DNA of 64,000 nucleotides from Haematobia irritans. Lineage: Eukaryota; Arthropoda; Insecta; Diptera; Muscidae. The DNA lies in the NCBI RefSeq assembly GCF_050003625.1, contig NC_134398.1, positions 101,537,664-101,601,663 of the forward strand. The letters are read 5' to 3'. Position numbers and translations under genes: made by a program. The notes beneath the pieces were generated by a model, which saw nothing but the letters and a program-made list of their open reading frames with translations, was not told the origin of the DNA and made no database searches. Positions within the stretch are counted from its first letter, which is position 1. Each line of letters opens with the position of its first letter. Shown here in pieces: positions 41,523-54,367 of the stretch.

Positions 41523-41811
41523 TTAACTTTTTTGATGAAACAAATGAGGTCTTTTAGTTCTTGAGATTAAAGTTTTTGAGAAGATCGTGTAAGTTGTTAT
41601 ATTTGTTAAAGATGTTTGAATTTTCTCTTTCTGCTTTGAAATTATTACAGTTAAAGATGAGATGATCCGCGTCTTCATCAGTGTTGCAGGTCGAACGTAT
41701 ATTAGGTCTGTTCGCGTACTTTTGTAAAAAATATCCAGCAAAACTAGCAAGAGAGTAAGAGTGTATTTTCCTCTCTTTGCTTAAAATTGCTGAAAAGTAC
41801 ACGAACGGCAT
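41523..41811 (-). pseudogene. I-like LINE C-terminal fragment (copy A)
   Basis: Reads STCNTDEDADHLIFNCNNF, the Cys-x8-His-x4-Cys-like end found after the RT/RNase H in I- and R1-type LINEs, preceded by KYANRP. It probably belongs to the same fragmentary element as the RNase H piece at 44782-45535, the two being separated by unrelated sequence. Confidence 0.6.
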
Positions 41812-42294
41812 CCAGTAACTATTTGCACATTAAAAATTTCAGCTTCTGAAACATTAAAAACAAAAAACGAATCCTGTTTTTTTAATTTCCAATTGTAGTT
41901 GCGGAGCATGTACATTGTACTGGTGCTTTGTTTGCTATCAACAGCCAGCTGTCAACGTATACTATGGTTTGCAAGATTTTAGGTTAGGTTAGGTTAAAGT
42001 GACAGGCCGATTTATTTTCAGACTCACTTAAATTATCCAGTCCGTTGTTATACCACATTATTTAAAAGTTCCTATTACATGTGGGCATTTATAGTTTTAA
42101 CCGCCGAACCTACTCGATTATTTTCTTCTGCTGAACCAACCAGATTGCAAGATTTTACTTGGGGAAAATCTATAGCAAAAACTTGCAATTTGTCTATCTG
42201 GTAACTGTCAAATGTAGTCTCTCTCTCAAAGTATATATACAAAAGCTGCAAATAGCTACAATTTACAAAAAATAAATTATCAAAAAATTTAAAA
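41812..42294. other. Non-coding stretch
   Basis: Contains TTAGGTTAGGTTAGGTT-like repeats near 41981-41995 and a TATATATA stretch near 42228, 65 bases before the ATG at 42295. No ORF supported. Confidence 0.5.
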
Positions 42295-43830
42295 ATGCCG
42301 TTAAGCATGGAGCAAATAGTGGCGCTATACGACAACAGACAGATGCAAATGCAATTTCTCCAAGAGCAATGGATGAAAAAGCAGGAGGAATTTGAGAAGG
42401 GAATGATGGATCCGATGCGGCGAATGTTGAAGAAAAAAGAACTTGTGTGAGAAAGGGAGCTCACAGCGGTCCAAGGCGCGGTGATAGTTCCCACACAAGG
42501 AATTAATAAGAAAAAAAAATGCGTTGCTATTTCAATTCCGAATGAAGATAATAAAGCTGCTCGATGCCGTCGAAGTAGACACTTCTGGAGTTTCAAAATA
42601 GACAATTCCATGGCATTTAAAACTTAGTACAGAGTACGGGATGGAAGAAGTGGAAGATATAGAAGCTAAGATGAACGGAAAAATAAAAAACATCATAGAA
42701 AGCTTAATTGAGAAGATAATATGGCCTAGTTTCCCACGGCAGCTCCTCACTGCGGAGGAGTGAGATCAAATGAGGAATCCGTGAGTGAGATCCCATCCGT
42801 TCTAATATCCAAGATCACCGAAGTGGAGCCAAAGTTGGAATGCACTGTGCCGGAATTTGTATGGGTTGGAGACCAAAGTAAGGAGCCAAGAAGAGGTGTA
42901 TGAACCAGCAACAACAATTGATGGACCAGGCAACTGGTCTGTGTATGACTCAAGAGAAAGTTGAAGTACTTCAAAATAAAAATCAAGATATGGTGATTGT
43001 TAATGATAATATGGAGCGAGAGCTAGTGATGTTGAAAGAAGGAAAGGCTCGTATTGTCTCTAATCTTTTCCATGCCACAGCCTCGAGGTATCAAATCTCA
43101 ATTTGAAACAACAAGGAGAACAGGATTTAAAACGAATCTTGGAGGAGAAGGAGAATTTCTATCTGCAACAAGATATTAATTCACAAGCGACTCTGGCACA
43201 ACACAAAAAGTTAATAGATTACCTCCCGTTGAAAGTAGAAGATCTGTCTCAGACGGAAAAGAAAACATTGACAGGTGGGCATCATGAAAATTCCACTTTC
43301 CACCCCTCGTTACAACAGGAACTAAAAAGGGAGAAAATGCGTAGCAAAACTTTACAAGAGCAAACAGAGAATATACACGAAAAGAATATCTCAACGTTAA
43401 GAACTCTCTTAAAAGGAAAGGAAAATCAGATGTAATCGAATATTAACAAAACCCCAAGCAGACACCCAAATAAATATCAAACAAATGTAAAAGATAATGA
43501 ATTGGACATTTCCAATTTGGACAAAAACAATTTGTTGGTGGAGAATAAAGAAGAGCACAAACAGTCCATCGTATTAAAATTGGCGGAACGGAGGAAGAAT
43601 AGCAAATATATAGGGGAAATGACAGGATGCCAACCACTTGCAGTTGGACTAAAGCGCAGATACATCTAACTTGCCGCCAAAGTGATGGATGTGAAGGAAG
43701 GACATCAAATCTCCAACAAAGAAGGAAGAAAAGCACTCACAAAAAAGGAAGCAAAGCCGGAGTGAAGAGAAGAGGGATGATAATGCGTTGGCTTCATTAT
43801 AAGTTTTTATATCTTAAATATTAGAATGTA
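42295..43830 (+). pseudogene. Broken coiled-coil ORF cluster (copy A)
   Basis: Several short open pieces follow on the plus strand: 51 residues from the ATG at 42295 (Met/Gln/Lys-rich, MPLSMEQIVALYDNRQ), a piece near 42640, then 42900-43106 and 43103-43435 (ILEEKENFYLQQDINSQ, ENIHEKNISTLRTLL), and a last piece near 43490-43650. All are rich in Glu, Lys, Gln and Leu with heptad spacing, as in a coiled coil, and are separated by stops and shifts. It looks like a decayed copy of a larger coiled-coil protein or a gag-like gene. I cannot name the source. Confidence 0.5.
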
Positions 43831-44781
43831 ATTATATAATACAGTCCACAATCTAAGAATATAGCCCGGCAGAGTGTTGGAAGATCTGGGCACTTAGCAT
43901 TTATTTTAGTTATCCTAGTATTAATAATTCTCAAAATCTCATTTTATAACAATACTCAAAAAGAGGCTAATAGCAGCAATATGTTATTAGACATTCTATT
44001 TGCCGGCCGGCACAATGTTCAAAATAAATATCTTTTGAACATTAATGCGATAACAACATCTTACAACGGCAACAATAAAAATATCTTAGGATTGGTCTCT
44101 ACCATTAAATGGAGATTATGGACGCATTTGTGTACTTAGAATCGCAATAAAATCATTACACTAGCTGATAAGAGCGCATGTGTGATGAGTGTGTACTTGG
44201 GATATTAATGTGACAAAGTAGATAAGGGTAGGGTTTCCATATGGATAATTTTCAAAAGAGAACTTTCGCTTTAAAAAAGAGAACATTTTAACTAAAAAGA
44301 GTTTACAATAAAAAATTCTTTATTAAATAATTAATAATTTTATTGATGTTAAAATTAAAATAATAATAGTTTCTAATGATAGAAACAACGAAATAAATAT
44401 ATAATAAAACAATAAAAAACAAAAAGAATCACATTTTCTTAAAAAATAAACAAAATAAATTGACGGCGACAACGTATTGGCGTATTTACGTCGTACGTTC
44501 AATTACATCTATTTCTACGCCGTACGTCGAAACGTCGCAATTGCGTTCCGGCCTTTAATTTGTCAACAGTTTTAACCCAGTAAACAATTAGTGGCGAACA
44601 ATTGTGGCGAATTTCTACTAAATAAATAAAATTCCATCAATCTAGGATTTTTTTTTTTGAAATAGAGTACATTAAGAGCACGGTTGGACATAAAAATACG
44701 GCTCCAAAAAAAGAGAGTGAACAAAAAGATACGAACACAAAAAGAGAACATGTTCTCTTTAAAAGAGATGTACTGGACAGC
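43831..44781. other. Non-coding stretch, possible MITE
   Basis: From about 44228 (TAGGGTTTCCATATGG) to about 44785 (TGGACAGCCTAGAT) there are weakly inverted ends and AAAGAGAAC motifs at both sides. A CG-rich piece CGTACGTCGAAACGTCGC lies near 44520. No ORF. Confidence 0.4.
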
Positions 44782-45535
44782 CTAGATAACGGGTAGTTGT
44801 GTGCTACGATCAGTTGGTCGGATGCACAGGCAGTTTAGTTTGTAAGTGTATATAAGAAAGAACATTTTTGCAAATAAATCAGGATGAAAACTATGTTTGA
44901 TTATCCAAACAACGAGTGTTGTTAACAGCCTGTTGATGAATTTTATATGTTCTGAAGGCATTGTCATTTCCTGAACCAATGTACTTTTGGAGGTTTGGTA
45001 TAGAAATTAGCAATATGTGTGTTTGTGCATATTAGTTGCCTGGTATGTGTCACTCTATTCGTTCCATAAGATATTTTTGATTTTATTGTGTGCATGTTTT
45101 ACAGATAATTTTATTTCTATGGGACAACCAGCAGAAGCTGCATATTTAGCAAAATAGTCAGTGAGTTCATTCGAGGGATGACTTCCATATCACAGTAATG
45201 TTTGAGATCATAGAAATCGATATCTTACTTAGAATGCTGTTGGCTAGATAGTTGTGTTGCGTGTTGTGCTTGAGTAACATACAGGCATTTTTGCTGCCAG
45301 TGAACAGAGCTGACTTACTTATGCCATTTTCCATAATTAACTCGAAGGATTTATCTATTGCATGCAGTTCTGTGGAATTCAAAATACGAAGTTTGAGCTT
45401 GAAGAAATGTTGCATACGGCACATCCAGCAGACTACACGCAGAGAAGAAACATGATTGTCACAATCAAATTCGAAGAGCAAAATAATATGATAGCAGCTA
45501 TTTTTGCGGCGACCATGTAACATTTTAACCTGCAA
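44782..45535 (-). pseudogene. I-like LINE RNase H fragment (copy A)
   Basis: The minus strand reads LNSTELHAIDKSFELIMENG, then ALFTGSKNACMLLKHNTQHNYLANSILSKI, then ITVIWKSSLE and LTDYFAKYAA. This is the RNase H core of I-type LINEs (Glu, T-x-S-K, W-x-x-S), with catalytic Asp replaced by Gly in FTGSK. Followed by LVQEMTMPSEHIKFINRLL. Inactive, several stops. Confidence 0.6.
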
Positions 45536-47241
45536 CCATGTTGGCTCAGTTCTAAGAAAAATACAATTGTCCTCATCTAAAATGTTATTATTTTGATAAA
45601 AAGAATTTTGTTTCCATTAAAAGACAATGGTCACGATCTAAAATGTTATGTTATTCGTCAAAAATGTTTCTCTTCTAGTTTAAAGAACATTGTCACAACC
45701 TAAAATGTTTTGATTTTTATGAAAAAACTTTTTTCGTCGTCGAAAAAAGGACGCCACTTGAGAAAAGAAAAAACAAAATCAAAGTTATGTATTTGTTTTT
45801 ATTTATTTATAGACTAATTCATTGTTTACTTGTATTTATAATGTCGTACAAGCGAACATGCCATGTAATGGTTCTAGACATGTCTATACTTAATTTATAA
45901 AAATACTTTTTTCTCTGTAAAAAAGTAAACAAAATTGAATGGTCAGGAACATGATTTTCCCGACCATTTAATGGTCTCAAATTCTATCATTTAAATGATA
46001 GAACATGTTTGCGGTATTTGAGAACCATTCAAATGCTTATCGCCACCATACATTTTTCTCACTCACTACTCAGTTATATGTGTTTTTGGTTTATTCCCAT
46101 ACTTATTACGATTTGTGCAATAATCTTACTACCCATCCTCTACGTATCATTACTGATTAATGATTCACTGTACCTACTCTCTATCAATCAATGCAGGGTA
46201 TGTTTTGACTATTGGGCAGTACCTGCTACATGTCAAAGTGATTTCTGACTACAGTATTTTTAATACTTGCTAGTCACTATGGAGATAATTCACATAATTA
46301 TAGCACCAGGTAATAAGGGTGCAGCCTTTTCTGTAAATAGGCAAAATTCCAATAGACGGACAAGTCTTTTGGCATACATCCGTGTAATCAAAAGGAGTTC
46401 AAACCCATATGCATTCGCTTGCTTCCGCACTAACTGCTTTGGTTTTTAGCGTGCTTCGGTTAATTGTTTCAGCAATTAGCTTGCTTCCGCATTCGCTTGC
46501 TTCCACACTAATGGCTTCGGCTTTTAGCTTGCTTCTGCACCAGGGTTGATAAAGTTGACTATTTTGTACTTTTTTGAAACTATTTAAGTATAAAAAGTAC
46601 CGTGGTACCCCCGCGACATGTTTGGTATTCTTTTCGATCTGCATTAAGTTCACAAATGAAAATATGAACGTCAGCGTAAAAAACAGTTTACCCTTACAGA
46701 CAATTGGAAAACTTCTCTTAAATCAAACAGACAACTTTATTTTTGGACACCTATAGCCTTTGGAGGATGATTGTCTATGTACAGAGTTTAAAATGTAACG
46801 GTGATAAATACGTCTGAATTCGAATGAGACAGATACTATGTCACCATGCTAGATACCAGCGTCGGAATGTCCGCTATCGTTTACTAGATCAATATGATTT
46901 TGCTTCCAACCTTCATGAAACGTGGTATAGCTAAGTTTTTGGTACAATGGAAAGCAATAACTTATTCCTATTTTAGGTCGTTTTCACACATTAAACTATC
47001 TAGAGTTTTGTCTGACTTGAGTAATTCATGAATTACAGCCTTAACCCTTTAACGACGAAAAATTAACCGCTCGATAAACTACTTTATATAAGTCACTACA
47101 AAACACATCAAGAGCTTTGTTAGAATTTTTAAAATACAACCAACACAAGTATTATTCAACCGTCGAACGGAACGGACGTGTTTTTTAATAGCGGATAAAC
47201 TCATCGTAATAGGTACCTACTAAGAATTTCAAGTGTGGTCT
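45536..47241. other. Non-coding stretch with repeats
   Basis: Holds repeated TCTAAAATGTTA units (about 45574-45710, ~60 bp period), a short inverted pair near 45940-46010 (GGTCAGGAACATG / CCCGACCATT; ATCATTTAAATGAT), and GCTTGCTTCCGC repeats at 46425-46545. At 47150-47240 lies a CCGTCGAACGGAACGGACG module like that in LINE ORF1. No gene supported. Confidence 0.5.
46425..46545. repeat. GCTTGCTTCCGCAC tandem repeat
   Basis: GCTTGCTTCCGCA, GCGTGCTTCGGTTA, GCTTGCTTCCGCATTCGCTTGCTTCCACAC, GCTTGCTTCTGCACC follow with spacers CTAATGGCTTCGGCTTTTA, a compound repeat with ~36 and ~75 base periods. Copy in B at 59816-59936. Confidence 0.7.
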
Positions 47242-47909
47242 GTGTTGCCAGTATTTTTCGGGCTCTTGTCCCCAAAATAAGACGCTTTCATCCCCAAAAA
47301 TCCCTAATTTAATTCTAAATTCCCCAAGAAAATCCCCAATAGATTTTTTGGCAAGTTTTTTGAAATAAGAAATAGGCTCTGCTGTAAAAAATCCGTCATA
47401 ATCTAAAAATTTTAAAAATATGCAATTTTTGTTACATCAGTTTGCGAGTTACAATAAGATTAAGATTTTAAAATCCAAAAAAATGAGACTGGTGCTCAAA
47501 ATATTATCTGATACAATCCCTCATCAGAATTATTTATTGGTATAAAGAGTCATCGAATTTGTGTCTTATGCAAATTATCTTCTAAATGCTCGAGAAATAA
47601 AAATAGGAGTTGGGTCAACATGTGTAGCTATGAATCAAAACTTAGTTCTGAATAGCTACGAAATAAAATTGGGTGATCGATCAAAAGGCGTTGTTGCCCC
47701 GATATGAACTCTATTATATATGTTTGATATATATTTTACAAATCAGTGATGTATGCAGATGAGGGGCCAACACTTCGATCCAAGTCCTTGCGAAATAATT
47801 TCACAATAGTAAACAATTTCTCAGAAAAAAAGCAAATTGTAAAGTAACTCTTGGAATATAACTTTTTTTCAGCATGTAGAAGTAAAGAATTTCACATAAA
47901 CCATAACTC
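47242..47909. mobile_element. TIR element truncated at the duplication junction (copy A)
   Basis: Starts GTGTTGCCAGTATTTTTCGGG and continues like 60633-61300, but is cut at 47909, where copy B begins. Rich in TCCCCAA motifs. Confidence 0.8.
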
Positions 47910-48811
47910 ATGAAATCTTTGGCCTCACAACACAATTTTTTTCAGTGTACTCTTTTTGTGACAGTTGTGACAGTAAAATGAAAACAGGGGGAAACAGTGA
48001 AAAATTAAACAGTACGATATATAAAAACAAAGTTTAGTTCCTCTTTATTAATAAGTAGTCCAAGAGGAGTTGACGGATACTTTCGAAAATAAATGCGGGC
48101 ATTGAGTTCGAGTTTTGTCGCTAAAATTATTTCTCATTTTGGCGGCAAAACTCGAATCGGTAAAAACAGAATAACATTATAACTCTTTTCGGCAAAATGT
48201 GTTATAACTTGGTGGGGAATGATCCAAAGCAACAATTTAATACGTTTATTTTCTTTAAAATAAATTATTAAAGAAAAGTAAAAGGGTAAACAAGGCCATT
48301 TTAACGCGATAATGCCAACTTTATACCGGCCTTAAAAGTGAAATTAAGTACAAAATTATTCGTTAATAAAAATTCATATTTATTTGTATTTCTAAATTAA
48401 TGGTTTTACATGCTAGCAAACAATTGTTCACATCTAAATAAATTTATGTGTTGGTTGTATAATTATTGTATAGAATTTAAATATAATGTGCTTTTGAATG
48501 GTTATCGTTAACTTTAGAATTCGATGGAAAAATATTTATATATACTTCACGTTCTTCTTTTGTAAGAGTTTTTGAATTTCTTCGTAAATTTCAAACTTGA
48601 TACAAAAAACTATTTTTGTTACATAATTTTTTTTTTGTTGCAATAAAAAAATAATATTTGATTTGAACTCAGTCCATTTCTTTTATAAGACACACTTTAC
48701 AGTTTCGTAGTAAAAATTTAATATAGTAGTATGTAATGTTGAACACCTTTTCGGGATCTTCCGAACATATGTGGAATATATGTAAAAAAAATAAAAAAAA
48801 AATTTGGTGTT

Positions 48812-48887
48812 CGATCGAAGCAGGGATCGAACCCAGGACCCTTGGCATCCAAGACGGACGTAGCAACCACTGATCCACGTCGCCAAC
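48812..48887 (-). repeat. tRNA-derived SINE-like head 1 (copy B)
   Basis: Copy of 34749-34824 with the same A-box and B-box-like sequences. Confidence 0.65.
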
Positions 48888-48998
48888 AAATGTATATTTC
48901 TATTAAACAATGCTATGTTTGCATCGGCTCGTGGGCGCTGCAAGCTATGCTATACAAATGTAACTTATAGCGATAATTATCTATTGATGACTATAACA

Positions 48999-49067
48999 GC
49001 TACGTAGCTCAGTGGATAGTGTGCTGGCTTACAAACTGTGTGGTCCGCTGTTCGAATACCCGTCCGG
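48999..49067 (+). repeat. tRNA-derived SINE-like head 2 (copy B)
   Basis: Copy of 34936-35004, divergent to head 1. Confidence 0.65.
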
Positions 49068-49503
49068 AAAAAGGTAAAATTTAAAAAAAATTATAAAATT
49101 GAATAATTTCTTCTACAATGTTTGTATTACAGAAAAAAGTGCTAAGAACTAAAAAACTGGCGGAAGCGAGAAAGATGTGAGGGAATAGACAATAAGCAGA
49201 AAAAAATTAATGAGCACAATCTTCTTTGGGAGAAAATTCTTCTAAGCTTATAATAGTTTTGGGCCCAAAATGCTTCCAAACATATTATATGTTCACATTA
49301 TAACATATAGTTTTTTGGAAGACAACATTATTGACTTTGGATGGAAAAATAGAAAATTGTTTAGACCAATATGCTTTCAAACATATTATATATTGGAAGA
49401 AATCAAATATATAAATGTTTGGGCAATACCCAAAAATTTACATGCTTGAAGCAAAATGTGTTTGGGAGTATATTTTACATAAGCGATTTTTTTCAGGGTG
49501 TAC

Positions 49504-49653
49504 GTTATAATAAATAATTTCGATACTAGCAAAGGTGTAGCAAGGAAACTAATACCTCGATACAAAATGCCGTATAAAATAATAGAAGTTTTGGGAAATT
49601 ATCGATATTTTAGAGGACATAGACGATTGCCAACAAACTCAAATGCCTTATAG
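49504..49653 (+). pseudogene. Gypsy 2 integrase C-terminus (copy B)
   Basis: Same tail as 35441-35590, with one substitution (GACGTAG to GACATAG). Here it has no upstream Gypsy body, showing that it arrived with the tandem duplication. Confidence 0.85.
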
Positions 49654-50045
49654 GGTACATGGGCCGCAATCAACATTAAACACTGGTTTCGAGGACGGTG
49701 TAATTGACTAACAAGAATCTGAATAATCGGGTTATTCTTTTTGTCAGGAAGGCCGAATTGTAGTATATTATTAGTATCTAACCCCCATATTCATAAAAAT
49801 TAACGTAAACTTTAAACCTACTATTACCATACAAATTCCTTCCATAAATTTTCAATAAATTATTATGAATACAGGCAGAAGTATTTTGCTAATCCCTAAG
49901 CTGTACCTTATTGTAGTAAACATTAGAGCCCGGAGAAAAAAAGCAAAAAACGGCTGAAGATATTAGTATATTTTTTCAACAAATATTAAAGTTTATATTC
50001 TTTAAAATGGTTTCTCAAAAAAAGTAATCGTGAAAAATGGCGCTT

Positions 50046-50580
50046 TTAGCGGGTAAACTCGAACTTAAACACATTAAACATCAGGAGTGATATCTGACGT
50101 CTCGAGAACATTAGCATATCTAGTGTGCGGTTTAAGTTGAAATGGGGCTTGGTGTCGTTACAACCCTTGCAATTCTCCCATCGAACACTTGCCATCATAA
50201 CAGCCTTCTCACGCAGTATGAGCTTGCAGGTAGCTAGGGGCATACCAACAAATTCTAGTTCCCCTGGAATACGTAAGGTAGTCCCTAGCCTTGCCAACTC
50301 ACCCGCTTCGCAGTTCCCCGGTATGTTCCTATGGCCAGGCACCCATATTAGGTGAATATTGTACTGCTCAGCCATCTCATTGAGAGATTTGCGGCAGTCG
50401 ATGGCCGTTTTCGAGTTGAGGAACACAGAATCCAAGGATTTTATTGCAGGTTGACTGTCTGAGTATATATTAATGCCCACATTTTTTGGAACATTACTTC
50501 TCAGCCAATTCGCCACTTCTCTTATTGCTAATATTTCAGCCTGAAAAACACTACAGTGATTAGGTAATGTTTTCGCTATT
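50046..50580 (-). pseudogene. LINE copy B RNase H domain
   Basis: Same as 35983-36517 of copy A. Confidence 0.85.
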
Positions 50581-50915
50581 CAGTGTAGAAATCTAAATAT
50601 TCTTTATTCCCCGGGGTCTGTGTGCACCACGCCTCACTGTTGGGGATTAGAGTCTCAAACATTTTGTCGAAAAGTGGACTCGCCAAAGTGTAATCCACTA
50701 CGTTAGGCACATCTGGCATTATCTTGAAGACCGAACTGTGACCGTAATTTTTCCCGACCACAGCGATAGCTCGCGCAACCGCACAGCCGTTGTTGCAGCT
50801 GACTGTTTGGCCAAAATGTCTAAAGACAATATATGCAGCATGACATTAATGAAATTTGTTCCTGTCTTGCTGAATGCGCCTGAAATACACAAACACGCCA
50901 TACGCTGAACTTTAT

Positions 50916-53051
50916 CTAAACAAGTCGGTTTCTGAAGTGCCCATTCAATTTGGAGCCATCAGTGTAGAAATCTATATATCTTTTATTCCCCGGGGTCTGT
51001 GTACACCACGCCTCACTGTTGGGAATTAGAGTTTCAAACTTTTTGTCGAAAAGTGTTTTTGCCAGGGTGTAATCCACTACGTTAGGCACATCTGGCATTA
51101 CTTTGAGGACCGAACTATGACCGTACATTTTTTCCGACCACAGCGATAGCTCGCGCAACCGCACAGCCGTTGTTGCAACTGACTGTTTGGCCAAAATGTC
51201 TAAAGGCAATAGATGTAGCATGACATTAAGGGAGTCTGTTCCTGTCTTACTAAATGCTACATGGATCAACATTCAGAGTTGTCAGTCCATTTAATATCGA
51301 GCTCGGGTGGACATTATTGAACGCCCCTTCGATGTCTAGAAATGCCACGATTGTGTATTCTTTAACAGATAGTGAGCTTTCAATAAAGCTGACTAGTTCA
51401 TGTAGTGTGGTCTCAGTAGACCTGCCCTTCGAGTATGCATGCTGTCGTTTCGAGAACAAAATTGAATCGATGCTAGTTCTAAGATAAATATCTATCATCC
51501 TCTCCAGAGTCTTAAGTAGGAATGAGGATAAGCTGATTGGTCGGAAATCCTTCGCCCTCGAGTGAGAGGCTTTTCCCGCTTTAGGTATGAAAACGACTTT
51601 TGTTTCCCTCCACTTTCCTGGGATATATGATAAGTTGATACATCCTTTATATATCGCCGACAACCAGGGGATAATTTTGTCAGTTGCTGCTTGTAACTCC
51701 GCCGGAGTAATTCCATCAGGTCCGGGGGATTTGAATAGTCCAAAGCTATTTAGCGCCCATCTTATTCTAGTTTCCGATACAATTTCCTCGACAGGAAAAG
51801 ACCGCTGAGCCACTGTGGCACCGCCAGTACATGGTTCAACCGTCTGATTTCCAGGAAAATGTGTGTCCAATAGTACCTCCAGCGTCTCCTCACTGGACGT
51901 TGTCCAATTGCCCTCCGATGTTTTAATGAAACCTGGAGCGGAGTTGGTGGATGCTAGAACCTTCCGTAGTCTGGAAGCCTCGGACGTATTCTCAATACTG
52001 CTGCAGTAATCATTCCAAGAGTTATGCTGAGCCTTTCTCAGTTCTCGCTTGTATCCTCTCAGATTCTTCTTGTAAGCGTCCCAGTCCTCAGGGGCTCTGG
52101 TGGACTTTGCCTTGTTAAAGAGCTTCCTGCAGGATTTCCTCACATTACTTAATTCCGTAGACCACCATGGTAGTCGATTTTTGCCCCTTGGCTTCCCTCT
52201 AGGGCATGCAGCTTTCAGTGAGATGTTGAAGGCCCTAGTAATCCGCTCCACTGCGTGTTCGATATCTTGCACATTTCTCATATTTGTCTCTGTTATTTCC
52301 GGTATCATCATATTGAACGATTTCCTATACCTATTCCAGTCAGCTTTCCTAACATTTGGCGGAAATATGGTCTTGGTGATATTAACATCAAATTTGAATC
52401 TGATGTAGCGATGATCTGAGAAGCTGTGTTCACTTAAAACCTGCCACTCAGATATCATTTCATTCAGTTCTTGCGAGGCCAAGGTGATGTCCAAAACCTC
52501 TTGCCTGTTTTTAGTGACAAAGGTTGGGGCATCTCCCTTGTTGCAAACTACCAGATTAGTACGCAAAATAAACTCTATTAGCGACTCTCCCCTTGCATTA
52601 GTATCACTACTTCCCCATATACTATGATGTGCATTCGCATCGCATCCCATAATGAGTTTCGTCTTTGTTTTCAGTGATTCCTCCACTAAGGTCTTAACGG
52701 CACATGGAGGCATCTCCCTGTCATGTCCCATGTAGACCGAAGATACCCAATATTTGAATTTGGCTACTTCTAAACTGGCAACGACAGTGTCTGTATTGCG
52801 CATTGAAGGAAGCAGAAACAAGTTAAGCTCGAAACAAGTTAAGCTCGATTTACATCATTACCAGTATACTGCAATAGTTTGAACCCCGGAGTACTTAATT
52901 CACATATTTTGTTTCTATAAACATATGGTTCTTGAATAAGAACTATGTCTATGTCCCCTTTCATCAGGAGAACTTTTAAGGCAGCACATGCAGCCTTACA
53001 ATGATGAAGATTTATCTGGAGGATCCGTAGGACCATCGAGATTTTCAACAA
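50916..53051 (-). pseudogene. LINE copy B ORF2, RT palm deleted
   Basis: The endonuclease and first RT blocks are as in copy A (frame open from 52821), but the frame ends at 51250 (LNVDPCSI) because the following 671 bp, which in copy A carry GTPQGGVLSPLLWN and AYADDVAL, are missing. The rest continues in another frame (51272-50916). This copy cannot make reverse transcriptase. Confidence 0.9.
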
Positions 53052-54367
53052 CCGTCACATCAGCCGCTTCAATCGAGTCATCAAGAATGTCCTCTTCAGA
53101 GATCTCGGTGACTCTCGCAATATCCATAGGTTCACCTTTGGTGAGTTCTGAGGCAGTAGAAGCCTCCTCACGCATACGGTATCTATCCATATCTTCAACT
53201 TTGGTATCTCCCTCGACTTCGCAAGAGGATCCGCTTACTTCTGATTCAGACAGAGGCTTGTCCATTTCTGAATCCTTTAGCTGATCGTTTTTATACACCT
53301 TCATTCACGGCCCTGAGACTTTGCTAGATGTGGCAAAGACTGAGTGTTCAATATAAACACTGCATGCCGTCTTGGTCCATCCACTTCATCCAAACGGCCA
53401 ACCTTCCAATCAGCTGTTGGAAGATCTGGATTGCATCGTTTCAGTCTATTTAAAATAGATTCAGGGTCAGAATGGTTTGCAGGTATCCACACATGTGCTC
53501 TAGGTCTAGCCGGTATGTCTTTCTTCTCGACTAACTCTAGAGCAGCTCCTTCCCAAACTTCACCAATTAGTATCAGAGCAGCTTTAAAACATTCTATAGA
53601 CCTCTGGTCCTTAAATGCGACTAGCTTAAATCGTCCTTGATACCAACCAGCCTCTTGGTGTCGAGGATCTGGACCGGGAAACTTTTCCAGCTCCTGTGAG
53701 TAGACGACAGACAGAGCATTCTCAATTTCCCCCCATTTTTGCTTTGGAACCATACCGTCCAATGCTCCTTTATTAATGATAGCCATCACAAGGCTGTCTT
53801 TAGCAACTGAGGCAAACGATCTTTGATCCCTTTTAGAGGATTGCAGCTCATACGGTGATCGTTCCCTTTTTCCAGCCTCAAGAATTCCTTGAGCCCATTT
53901 TAAGGAATCGTTTTGTTTATCCGACAGCGTGCTTGGGTCGACTGATCCTAACTTCTTTATGATAAACAAAGAATTTCTGCGTTCCTTGATGAGTTTATCC
54001 GCTATTAAAAAACACGTCCGTTCCGTTCGACGGGTGAATAACAAGTTAGCAACCCAGTGGATGACTTTGAATTTCGCTGCATGGTGGTTTATTATTTCCA
54101 CCACACGTGAAATTCGTAATAAGTACTTATTACGATGAAATACTCCGCTATTAGAAAACACGTCCGTTCAGTTCGACGGTTGAATAATGAATCATCTTAT
54201 GTTAATTGTAGATTTAATTATGTTTACAAGGTCCTCAGCGGGGAGATTCATTTTACTAGACGATGCAGTTTTATCTGTTTCAGGAGATATTTCTGACCTA
54301 TTGCGTTTTGAAATCGGACTTGAAAATGTTTGATGGGTATTCAATAAGTTAGTTGGTGGGCTCATAC
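52996..54367 (-). pseudogene. LINE copy B ORF1
   Basis: Same sequence as copy A ORF1 (39604-40975), same breaks, with the 20 bp palindrome at 54115-54134. Confidence 0.75.

Larger units (their letters stand above)
33847..47909. repeat. Large direct tandem duplication, copy A (14,063 bp)
   Basis: Copy A starts at ATGAAATCTTTGGCCTCAC and ends at CATAAACCATAACTC. The same start string follows at once at 47910. Apart from one 671 bp deletion and a homopolymer change, I noticed only about seven base differences from copy B by eye. Confidence 0.95.
50046..54367 (-). mobile_element. LINE copy B, with 671 bp RT deletion
   Basis: Repeats LINE copy A, including the internal direct repeat (50581-51321 region, shortened), the endonuclease frameshift and ORF1 damage. 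The joint lies at 51257/51258 (AAATGC|TACATGG). Confidence 0.92.

Noticed and set aside
42075..42611. 178-codon minus-strand ORF (Ser/Phe-rich)
   Set aside because: Antisense shadow of the plus-strand coiled-coil cluster; no motif.
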